This document shows positions 57,256-64,000 of a stretch of DNA of 64,000 bases, in pieces. This stretch comes from Nitratifractor salsuginis DSM 16511 (GTDB taxonomy: Bacteria > Campylobacterota > Campylobacteria > Campylobacterales > Sulfurovaceae), in the NCBI RefSeq assembly GCF_000186245.1, contig NC_014935.1:310001-374000 (forward strand), in the 5' to 3' direction. How positions within the stretch are numbered: the first letter of the stretch is position 1; every line of letters starts with the position of its first letter. Below the pieces are notes generated by a model. It saw only the letters and a program-made list of their open reading frames with translations. It had not been told where the DNA came from and did not search any database. The position numbers and the translations under genes were made by a program.

Positions 57256-58236
57256 ATGGCAAGAGGAAAGAAAGTAACGATTATCGGAGCAGGGAATGTG
57301 GGCGCGACCGTCGCCTACTCCCTGGCGATGAAGGGGACCTGTCATGAAGTGATGCTTCGGGACCGCAATCCCGAGATCGCCAAGGGCAAGGCGCTGGATA
57401 TGTCCCAGGCGGCCAATGCCGCCCGGCAGCATACTCTGGTCAGTGTGGCGGAAAAAGCCGAGGATATGGCGGGAACCGACGTCTTCGTCGTGACCGCCGG
57501 GTTTCCCCGCAAGCCGGGGATGAGCCGGGATGACCTGCTGATGATGAATGCACAGATCACCAAAGAGGTGGTCACCGACATCCGGGAACAGGCTCCCGAT
57601 TCCATCATCATCATGGTCTCCAACCCGCTCGATGTCATGACCTATGTGGCGCTCAAAGAGAGCGGCTTTCCCAAAGAGCGGGTCGTCGGGATGGCCGGGA
57701 TCCTCGACAGTGCCCGTATGGCCCACTTCATCTATGAGAAGATCCGCTACGGTGCCGGCCAGATCCGTGCCTCGGTGATGGGCGGGCACGGAGACGATAT
57801 GGTGCCTCTGCCCAAGTTTTCCACCGTGGCCGGAGTGCCGTTGACCGATATTCTCAGCGAAGAGGAGATCCTCGACGTGGTGGAGCGGACCAAGCACGGC
57901 GGTGCCGAGATCGTGGGGTATCTCAAGACCGGTTCCGCCTATTACGCGCCGGCCAAATCGACGGCCATTATGGTCGAGGCGATCCTCAAGGATACCCGCC
58001 AGATCCACCCCTGTGCCGTCTACCTCGACGGCCACTACGGCTATCGGGATGTGGTCTCCGGTGTCCCCATCGCTCTGGGGGCCAACGGAGTGGAAAAACT
58101 TTTCGAAGTGACCCTCAACGAGAATCAGAAAAAACGGTTCGCCAAGAGTGTCGCTTCCGTTCGTTCCATGATCAATGTGCTCAAAAGGAACAACTTCTTC
58201 ACCAACCCCGAAGACAACATCATTACAGAAGAGTAA
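57256..58236 (+). CDS. mdh: Malate dehydrogenase
   Basis: 326 residues of the LDH/MDH superfamily. NAD site GAGNVGATVAYSL; substrate arginines in RKPGMSRDD and NPLDVMTYVA; catalytic His in GGHGDDMVPL. The acidic coenzyme-loop residue and MDH-type SRDD fit malate over lactate. The frame is open to 57139, but AAAGGAG lies 5 bases before ATG 57256 and the Rossmann motif then starts at the normal place. fumA follows after 9 bases. Confidence 0.94.
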   Translation: MARGKKVTIIGAGNVGATVAYSLAMKGTCHEVMLRDRNPEIAKGKALDMSQAANAARQHTLVSVAEKAEDMAGTDVFVVTAGFPRKPGMSRDDLLMMNAQITKEVVTDIREQAPDSIIIMVSNPLDVMTYVALKESGFPKERVVGMAGILDSARMAHFIYEKIRYGAGQIRASVMGGHGDDMVPLPKFSTVAGVPLTDILSEEEILDVVERTKHGGAEIVGYLKTGSAYYAPAKSTAIMVEAILKDTRQIHPCAVYLDGHYGYRDVVSGVPIALGANGVEKLFEVTLNENQKKRFAKSVASVRSMINVLKRNNFFTNPEDNIITEE

Positions 58237-58245
58237 AGGATAACT

Positions 58246-59097
58246 ATGAGAGAGATACAGTACGACGATCTGGTCAAATCGGTCAAAGCGATGGTGATGC
58301 ACACCGCATCCCACCTTCCCGAAGATGCCCTCAAAGCCATCGAAAAGGCTTACAACGAGGAGAAGAGCGAAGTGGCCAAGTCGGTCCTAAAGCAGATCCT
58401 CGACAATGCCCACCTGGCCAGTGAAGAGGATCGCCCTCTTTGCCAGGATACGGGATTGGCGGTCTACTTCATCAATGTGGGCGAAGATGTCAAAGTGGTG
58501 GGAGGCTCCATCCGAGACGCCGTCAACCAGGCGACCGAAGAGGCGTACAAAGAGGGGTATCTGCGGGCGAGCACCTGCGACTGCTTCGACCGCCACAACC
58601 TCAAAGATGAGGTCGGCTACAACCTCCCGGCGGTTATCCACTTCGATATCGTTCCCGGTGACAAGATCGAGATCGAATATGCCGCCAAGGGTGGCGGAAG
58701 CGAAAACGTCTCCCGCGCTACCGTCCTGGCTCCCGCCCAGGGCAAAGAGGGAATCAAAAACTTCGTCAAGCAGGTCATCAGCGACGCGGGCCCCAACCCC
58801 TGTCCTCCGATCATCGTCGGTGTGGGTATCGGCGGGACTTTCGAAGTGGCGGCCAAATCCTCCAAGCACGCCCTCTTCCGTGAAGCGGGCACGCCCAACC
58901 CCAATCCGGATCTCGACGCTTTTGAGCAGGAGCTCAAAGAGGAGCTCAACAAGCTCGGAATCGGCGCCATGGGCATGGGGGGAACCCAGACAGTCCTGGC
59001 GGTTCATATCGAAAAGAACCCCTGCCACATCGCTTCACTGCCCGTCAGTGTCAACGTCCAGTGCCACAGTTCACGGCACTCCCATATCACCCTCTAA
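58246..59097 (+). CDS. Fumarate hydratase, class I, alpha subunit
   Basis: 283 residues of the two-subunit iron-sulfur fumarase. The three [4Fe-4S] cysteines are visible: Cys66 in CQDTG, Cys186 in NPCPPIIVGVGIGG and Cys273 in VQCHSSRH. The beta subunit follows after 11 bases. Could in principle be an L-tartrate dehydratase, but the TCA-gene context favours fumarase. Confidence 0.93.
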   Translation: MREIQYDDLVKSVKAMVMHTASHLPEDALKAIEKAYNEEKSEVAKSVLKQILDNAHLASEEDRPLCQDTGLAVYFINVGEDVKVVGGSIRDAVNQATEEAYKEGYLRASTCDCFDRHNLKDEVGYNLPAVIHFDIVPGDKIEIEYAAKGGGSENVSRATVLAPAQGKEGIKNFVKQVISDAGPNPCPPIIVGVGIGGTFEVAAKSSKHALFREAGTPNPNPDLDAFEQELKEELNKLGIGAMGMGGTQTVLAVHIEKNPCHIASLPVSVNVQCHSSRHSHITL

Positions 59098-59108
59098 AAG
59101 GATCGAAG

Positions 59109-59666
59109 ATGGCTGAATATCATATGACAACCCCCTTGACAGACGAAGATGTCGAGAAGCTCGAAGCAGGAGATATCGTCTATCTCAACGGCACCATCTA
59201 TACGGCCCGTGACGCGGCCCACAAGCGCCTGGTGGATCTGATCGAAAAGGGCGAGCAGCTCCCCTTCGACCTGAAGGGATCGGTGATCTATTTCGTCGGC
59301 CCCACCCCGCCCAAGCCGGGTGAGCCCATCGGCAGTGCCGGCCCCACTACCAGCTACCGGATGGACAGCTACTCCCCGATCCTGATCGAACATGGACAAA
59401 AAGGGATGATCGGAAAAGGGAAGCGTAACGAAGCGGTCAAAGAGGCGTGCAAAAAATACAAGGCGGTCTATTTCGGTGCCACCGGAGGTGCCGGGGCTCT
59501 CATCGCCAAAGCGATCAAAAAGGCCGAAGTGATCGCCTACCCCGAGTTGGGCCCCGAAGCGATCCGCAAACTGGAGGTCGAAGAGTTTCCCGTGACGGTC
59601 ATTAACGATACTCACGGCAACGACCTCTACGAGATGGGACGGGCGAAATACGAAGTGAAGGATTGA
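59109..59666 (+). CDS. Fumarate hydratase, class I, beta subunit
   Basis: 185 residues, partner of the preceding gene. Family motifs GDIVYLNGTIYTARDAAHKR, GPTTSYRMD and GKGKR are present. AAAGGA at 59096-59101 supports ATG 59109 rather than the longer frame from 59061, which would overlap the alpha subunit. Confidence 0.93.
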   Translation: MAEYHMTTPLTDEDVEKLEAGDIVYLNGTIYTARDAAHKRLVDLIEKGEQLPFDLKGSVIYFVGPTPPKPGEPIGSAGPTTSYRMDSYSPILIEHGQKGMIGKGKRNEAVKEACKKYKAVYFGATGGAGALIAKAIKKAEVIAYPELGPEAIRKLEVEEFPVTVINDTHGNDLYEMGRAKYEVKD

Positions 59667-59939
59667 CCCCTCACTTCGAGCGAGGCGTGCTGCGCACTTA
59701 GTGAGGCGCTTCGCTTAGTGGGTAGTGTGTAGAAAAAATTTGCAGATTGGCAATGGCCTGGTCTATAATCCCACTCATCTTTTGATAATGGCGTTGCAAG
59801 GCAACGCATACCAAAATTCCTCATTCCTCACTCATTTCGTAACACTTTCCCTCTTTCCCCTGCTGAAATACGGTTGTTTCATCTGCGGATGACCTTATTC
59901 CTTCTATAATAAAGGACTTCAACGCAAAAGGAGCATACC
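59667..59939 (+). other. Intergenic region between fumB and sucC
   Basis: 273 bases with no gene. GCGTTGC-AAG-GCAACGC (59791-59807) is a perfect 7-bp hairpin without T-run. CTTAGTG occurs twice near 59700. AATTCCTCATTCCTCACTCA (59815-59834) is a low-complexity tract of the kind seen at 36805. TATAAT at 59905-59910 is the likely sucC promoter; another TATAAT is at 59764-59769. Confidence 0.5.
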
Positions 59940-61112
59940 GTGAATATTCATGAGTATCAGGCGAAAGAGATCTTCCGCAAGTACAACGTCCCCGTACCCC
60001 GCGGAAAAGTTGCCTTCACCGTCGATGAGGCGGTGGAAGCGGCCAAAGAGCTGGGAGGGAATCTCTGGGTAGTCAAAGCCCAGATCCATGCCGGAGGCCG
60101 TGGACTCGGCGGCGGGGTCAAGCTGGCCAAGTCCATCGACGAAGTGCGCCATTGGGCCGATGAAATCCTCGGAATGACCCTGGTGACCCATCAGACCGGG
60201 CCCGAAGGGAAAGTGGTCCACAAGGTCTATATCGAAGAGGGTGCCGACATCGCCAAAGAGTTCTATCTGGGAATGCTCCTGGACCGCGCGGCGGAGATGC
60301 CGGTCATGATGGCGTCCACCGAAGGGGGAATGGAGATTGAGAAGGTCGCGGCCGAAACCCCTGAAAAGATCGTCAAGGTCACCATCGACCCCACCATCGG
60401 CTTCCAGGGATTCCACGGGCGCAAGCTGGCCTTTGGCCTCGGTCTGCCCAAAGAGGAGATCGGGACTTTCATCAAATTCGCTTCGGCGCTCTACAACGCC
60501 TATATGGACAACGACGCCGAGATGATCGAGATCAACCCCCTGATCAAGACCGGAGACGGGAAGTTTCTGGCGCTCGACGCCAAGATGGGCTTCGATGACA
60601 ATGCGCTCTACCGCCATCCGGACATTTCAGAGATGCGGGACCTCGAAGAGGAAGAGCCCACCGAGCTCGAAGCCAAAGCGCACGGCCTGAGCTACATCAA
60701 GCTCGACGGCAATGTCGGCTGTATGGTCAACGGTGCCGGACTGGCGATGGCGACGATGGATATCATCAAGCACGAAGGGGGCGAGCCGGCCAACTTCCTC
60801 GACGTGGGAGGCGGGGCCAACCCCGAAACGGTCGCGAAAGGCTTCGAGATCATTCTCAAAGATCCCAACGTCAAAGCGATCTTCGTCAACATCTTCGGCG
60901 GGATCGTCCGCTGCGACCGGGTTGCCAACGGCATTCTCGAAGCGACCAAGATCACCGATGTGAATGTGCCTGTGGTCGTGCGCCTGGACGGTACCAACGC
61001 CGATGAAGCCGCAGAGATTCTCAAAAACGCCAATATCGAAAACATCATTGCCGCCGAAAATCTTGCCGATGGTGCCCGCAAAGCCGTCGCCGCTGCGAAA
61101 GGAGAGCTCTAA
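59940..61112 (+). CDS. sucC: Succinyl-CoA ligase (ADP/GDP-forming), beta subunit
   Basis: 390 residues. ATP-grasp domain ([20 protein letters not shown]) and C-terminal CoA-ligase domain ([33 protein letters not shown]). It starts at GTG 59940 with AAAGGAG 6 bases upstream; the product would begin [11 protein letters not shown], the normal family N-terminus. Reversible step between succinyl-CoA and succinate in the TCA cycle. Its stop overlaps sucD by one base (TAATG). Confidence 0.95.
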   Translation: MNIHEYQAKEIFRKYNVPVPRGKVAFTVDEAVEAAKELGGNLWVVKAQIHAGGRGLGGGVKLAKSIDEVRHWADEILGMTLVTHQTGPEGKVVHKVYIEEGADIAKEFYLGMLLDRAAEMPVMMASTEGGMEIEKVAAETPEKIVKVTIDPTIGFQGFHGRKLAFGLGLPKEEIGTFIKFASALYNAYMDNDAEMIEINPLIKTGDGKFLALDAKMGFDDNALYRHPDISEMRDLEEEEPTELEAKAHGLSYIKLDGNVGCMVNGAGLAMATMDIIKHEGGEPANFLDVGGGANPETVAKGFEIILKDPNVKAIFVNIFGGIVRCDRVANGILEATKITDVNVPVVVRLDGTNADEAAEILKNANIENIIAAENLADGARKAVAAAKGEL

Positions 61113-61984
61113 TGTCTATTCTCGTTAACAAAGATACCAAAGTCATCGTTCAGGGATTTACCGGAAAAGAGGGAACTTTCCACGCCTCTCAGTGCATTGA
61201 TTACGGAACGAAGATCGTCGGGGGGGTCACGCCCGGCAAGGGCGGTCAGGAGCACCTGGGACGCCCCGTGTTTAACACGGTCAAAGAGGCGGTCGACAGT
61301 ACGGGTGCCACGGTCAGTATGATCTTCGTTCCGCCCGCATTCGTCGCCGACGCGGTGATGGAGGCAGCGGAAGCAGGAATCGATCTGGCGGTCATCATCA
61401 CCGAAGGGGCCCCGGTCAAGGATATGATGTATGCCAAAATGTACGCCACCAAAAAAGGGATGAAGACTATTGGGCCCAACTGCCCCGGAATCATTACCGC
61501 CGAAGAGTGCAAGATCGGCATCATGCCCGGTAATATTTTCAAAAAGGGTAATGTGGGCCTGATCTCCAAATCGGGAACCCTGACCTATGAGGCTTCCCAT
61601 CAGGTGGTCCAGGAGGGGTACGGCATCACTACCGCTGTGGGAATCGGAGGCGATCCCATCATCGGCCTGAGCTACAAGCAGCTCCTGCCGATGTTCGAAG
61701 CCGATCCCGAGACCGAGGCGATCGTGATGATCGGAGAGATCGGTGGAGACCTGGAGATCCAGGCGGCCGCTTACATCAAAGAGAATATCAGCAAGCCTGT
61801 CGTCGCCTTCATCGCCGGTCAGACCGCGCCCAAAGGCAAGCGGATGGGCCATGCCGGCGCCATTATCAGCGGCGGTAGCGGTACCGCTGCCGAGAAGATG
61901 GCAGCCCTCGAAGCGGCCGGTGTCAAAGTCGTCGTTTCTCCTGCCGATATCGGCAAAGCGGTCAAAGAGGTTCTGAGCAAATAG
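61112..61984 (+). CDS. sucD: Succinyl-CoA ligase, alpha subunit
   Basis: 290 residues. CoA-binding Rossmann domain ([19 protein letters not shown]), GPNCPGIIT, and the phosphohistidine loop [17 protein letters not shown] near residue 246. Full length, coupled to sucC. Confidence 0.96.
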   Translation: MSILVNKDTKVIVQGFTGKEGTFHASQCIDYGTKIVGGVTPGKGGQEHLGRPVFNTVKEAVDSTGATVSMIFVPPAFVADAVMEAAEAGIDLAVIITEGAPVKDMMYAKMYATKKGMKTIGPNCPGIITAEECKIGIMPGNIFKKGNVGLISKSGTLTYEASHQVVQEGYGITTAVGIGGDPIIGLSYKQLLPMFEADPETEAIVMIGEIGGDLEIQAAAYIKENISKPVVAFIAGQTAPKGKRMGHAGAIISGGSGTAAEKMAALEAAGVKVVVSPADIGKAVKEVLSK

Positions 61985-62309
61985 AGACCTTGCCCCGTGA
62001 GGGGAGGGTGTATTTTATAGATCGGTTGCTTATTGCTCCTTTGAGATCCTTACTCATTTCCAGTCAATAGTCTCTCAATCCAAAATCTACGATCGTTCAT
62101 CTGACAAAACCCCAATCTCAACATCATCATTATTTTTGATGATATTATCCCATTATAATCATTATTTTTTCATTTATTGTTGCAAAAGGTAACAAAAACT
62201 TTATACATTAAAAAAATTACCTCTTTCATTATTAAATTAATTTATAGTGCGCTATACTTCACTTGACCGAGGTCAAGTAACTATAGAATCAAAAGAAAGG
62301 AGATTTTTC
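61985..62309 (+). promoter_or_regulatory. soxCD upstream region with several promoter candidates
   Basis: 325 bases, strongly AT-rich after 62090, with no gene. CCCC-GTGA-GGGG near 61995 may end the sucCD transcript. Candidate -10 boxes: TATAAT 62154-62159; TATACA 62202-62207 with TTGCAA 16 bases upstream; TATACT 62253-62258, closest to soxC. AAAGGAGA (62296-62303) is the ribosome site. Confidence 0.45.
62261..62278 (+). promoter_or_regulatory. Palindromic operator, Crp/Fnr-family-like
   Basis: ACTTGACC-GA-GGTCAAGT: perfect 8-base arms around two bases, which also reads TTGAC-N4-GTCAA, the half-site spacing of Crp/Fnr-family regulators. It begins 2 bases after the TATACT box, so a bound protein would cover the expected transcription start and probably repress. 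Regulator identity is unknown. Confidence 0.55.
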
Positions 62310-63683
62310 ATGAAGCATGAAAAGGACCGCATGGTCCACTCTCCGACAACTGCCGAGATGATCCAGGAGGTCGCGAAGCAGCTGGAGGAACTACCCAAAG
62401 AGGAACGCAGAGACTTCCTGAAGCGTGGAGTCGCTTTCTCCGTGGGAGCCGCTGCGGCCATGGCCGGCGCAGGCGCCAGCCAATTGAGCGCCGAAGAGTG
62501 CAAGGTCGACCCCGAGAATCTGCCGCCCCATATCCAAAAATGGGGTAAGGCTTGGGGGAGGGATGTCAATGCCTATCCCTACGGGATGCCTTCCAAATAC
62601 GAATCCAACGTCGTGCGTCGGATCGTTCCCTGGCTGACGGCTGACCAGAAAGCTTCTGTCAGCTTTACCCCCTGGCAGGATCTCGAAGGGACCATCGTCC
62701 CCAACGGTCTGCACTTCGTGCGCTGCCATGGTGGGGTCGTCGATATCAACCCCAAAGAGTGGCGCCTGATGATCCACGGCCTGGTGGAGCGTCCGGTCAT
62801 TCTGACCCTGGAAGATCTCAAGCGCTATCCCAGCGTCACGCGGAAGCACTTTTTCTCCTGCCCCGCCAACAGCGCCATGGAGGCCCGCGGGCCCGGCCTG
62901 AACTCTCTGCAGGTGACCCACGGGATGCTCTCCTCTTCCGAATACACCGGAGTCCTGATCAAGACCATCCTCGAAGATATCGGGCTCAAGCCCGAGGCGA
63001 AGTGGATGTTCTCCGAAGGTTCCGATCCCGCGAGTGTGGGACGTTCCGTGCCCATCGAGAAGGTATTGGACGACGCGATGCTGGTCTATGCCATGAACGG
63101 CGAAGCATTGCGCCCTGAGAACGGCTACCCCGTGCGCCTGCTCCTCCCCGGCTGGGAAGGGGTCATCCAGACCAAGTGGCTGCGCCGGCTCAAGTTCGAC
63201 GATAAAGCCTGGTGGGTCCGGGAAGAGACGACCAAATATACCGAGCTTCTCCCCGACGGCCATGCCAAGATGTTCAACTGGGTCTTCGAATCAGACTCGG
63301 TCATCACTTCTCCCTGCCCCGAGCGGGGTTGGGAAGGGCGTAAACCCGGCCCGACGAAGGTCGCCGGAATCGCCTGGAGCGGCAAAGGGAAGATCACAAA
63401 CGTGGATGTGACCCTCGACGGCGGCAAGACGTGGCACGAAGCCAAGATCACCAGCGAGGTTCTGCCCAAGATGATCACCCGTTTCGAATTCTATTTCGAC
63501 TGGGACGGCAAGCCGCTGATCATCGGAAGCCGCTCGACGGACGAAACCGGATACACTCAGCCCGAGCAGCAGCAGCTGATGGATGCCAGAGGTACCGAAT
63601 TCGTTTATCATAGAAACGCAATCCAATACTGGGAAGTCAAAGCAAACGGGGAGGTGAACAATGTCCAGATTCGTCGCGCGTAA
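62310..63683 (+). CDS. soxC: Sulfane dehydrogenase molybdoprotein SoxC
   Basis: 457 residues of the sulfite-oxidase/SoxC family, the molybdenum subunit of SoxCD that oxidises the sulfane sulfur bound to SoxY. A twin-arginine motif RRDFLK (33-38) followed by VAFSVGAAAAMAGAG gives Tat export with folded cofactor, after a long n-region. The molybdopterin cysteine is probably in HFFSCPANSAMEARG (about residue 184). The dimerisation domain has GIAWSGKGKITNVDVTLDGG. ATG 62310 is chosen for its AAAGGAGA site 6 bases upstream. It overlaps soxD by 23 bases. Confidence 0.92.
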   Translation: MKHEKDRMVHSPTTAEMIQEVAKQLEELPKEERRDFLKRGVAFSVGAAAAMAGAGASQLSAEECKVDPENLPPHIQKWGKAWGRDVNAYPYGMPSKYESNVVRRIVPWLTADQKASVSFTPWQDLEGTIVPNGLHFVRCHGGVVDINPKEWRLMIHGLVERPVILTLEDLKRYPSVTRKHFFSCPANSAMEARGPGLNSLQVTHGMLSSSEYTGVLIKTILEDIGLKPEAKWMFSEGSDPASVGRSVPIEKVLDDAMLVYAMNGEALRPENGYPVRLLLPGWEGVIQTKWLRRLKFDDKAWWVREETTKYTELLPDGHAKMFNWVFESDSVITSPCPERGWEGRKPGPTKVAGIAWSGKGKITNVDVTLDGGKTWHEAKITSEVLPKMITRFEFYFDWDGKPLIIGSRSTDETGYTQPEQQQLMDARGTEFVYHRNAIQYWEVKANGEVNNVQIRRA

Positions 63684-64000
63684 TTTCGCTCTTATGACGG
63701 GTGCTCTGGCTTTGAGCGCCTCCATGGCCCTGGCGGGTGAAGCCGCTCCCAAGAAGCTGAGCTACACTCCCGCCGATCCCGATCACTACCCCTATCACGG
63801 TGTGGTCGAGAAGAACGGGAAGAAGATCAATATCGACGGTGCGGTCATGCAGGTCAAGGCGCCCATCAAGCTCAAAAAGGGCCAACTCAAATACGGCAAG
63901 GATGCCACGCCCAAAGAGATCGCCGGATGGAACGTCGATGTCCGGCCCGACGGCAAAGGTTTGCCGGCCGGGCAGATGACGGTCGAGCAGGGGGCCGAGG
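63661..64000 (+). CDS. soxD: SoxD-like cytochrome subunit, 5' part
   Basis: The first 113 residues before the window ends. GGGGAGG precedes ATG 63661. A Sec signal peptide (LMTGALALSASMALAG) is followed by YTPADPDHYPYHGVVEKNG, typical of the start of SoxD-like proteins. The haem motifs lie beyond the window, so the name rests mainly on the overlap with soxC. Confidence 0.75.
   Translation, partial: MSRFVARNFALMTGALALSASMALAGEAAPKKLSYTPADPDHYPYHGVVEKNGKKINIDGAVMQVKAPIKLKKGQLKYGKDATPKEIAGWNVDVRPDGKGLPAGQMTVEQGAE

Overview
The window looks like chromosome from a chemolithoautotrophic member of the Campylobacterota, of the Sulfurovum/Nitratifractor type. The evidence is the gene order HIT-pheS-pheT-aroA-ispH-rpsA-serA, vegetative promoters that carry a good TATAAT (often preceded by TGC) but no -35 box, a monomeric isocitrate dehydrogenase next to malate dehydrogenase, two-subunit fumarase and succinyl-CoA ligase (reductive TCA cycle enzymes), and a soxCD pair at the right edge. 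The genus is an inference. No rRNA, tRNA or CRISPR array was seen.

Region 1 (1-19172) is a surface-protein locus. It holds three giant secreted proteins built from SdrD-B-like, DUF11-like and propeller-like domains. Each is followed by a small outer-membrane beta-barrel gene, and the locus ends in an exosortase-family gene (18684-19172). The giant proteins share a C-terminal tail of Cys pair, Gly/Ser-rich motif, one membrane helix and Arg-Arg, which looks like a sorting signal. The tail plus the barrel gene is a 1.2-1.5 kb block present three times almost identically. The third copy has a one-base insertion that removes the tail from its protein.

Region 2 (19206-28482) is a housekeeping cluster: HIT protein, pheST, aroA, ispH, rpsA, serA. 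Region 3 (28675-34224) is a TolC/adaptor/RND efflux operon whose inner-membrane permease is split into two coupled genes. Region 4 (34338-36805) holds efp, a DJ-1/PfpI protein and a class I aminotransferase.

Region 5 (37006-50535) is a polymorphic-toxin locus. A full-length, Sec-targeted RHS/YD-repeat protein is followed by an array of promoterless RHS core 3' ends. Each core end is fused to a different toxin-like tip and followed by a different small, AT-rich, immunity-like gene. Six cassettes have a core-tip junction, one more tip is cut by an IS3-family remnant, and the array closes with a 1.1 kb copy of the RHS core. The layout suggests a reservoir for recombinational switching of the toxin tip.

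Region 6 (50581-61984) holds an ArsC/Spx-like protein, dnaE, and the central carbon cluster icd-mdh-fumAB-sucCD. Region 7 (61985-64000) is a regulated intergenic region followed by soxC and the start of soxD. Several intergenic regions carry related low-complexity tracts that may be a genome-wide repeat family.
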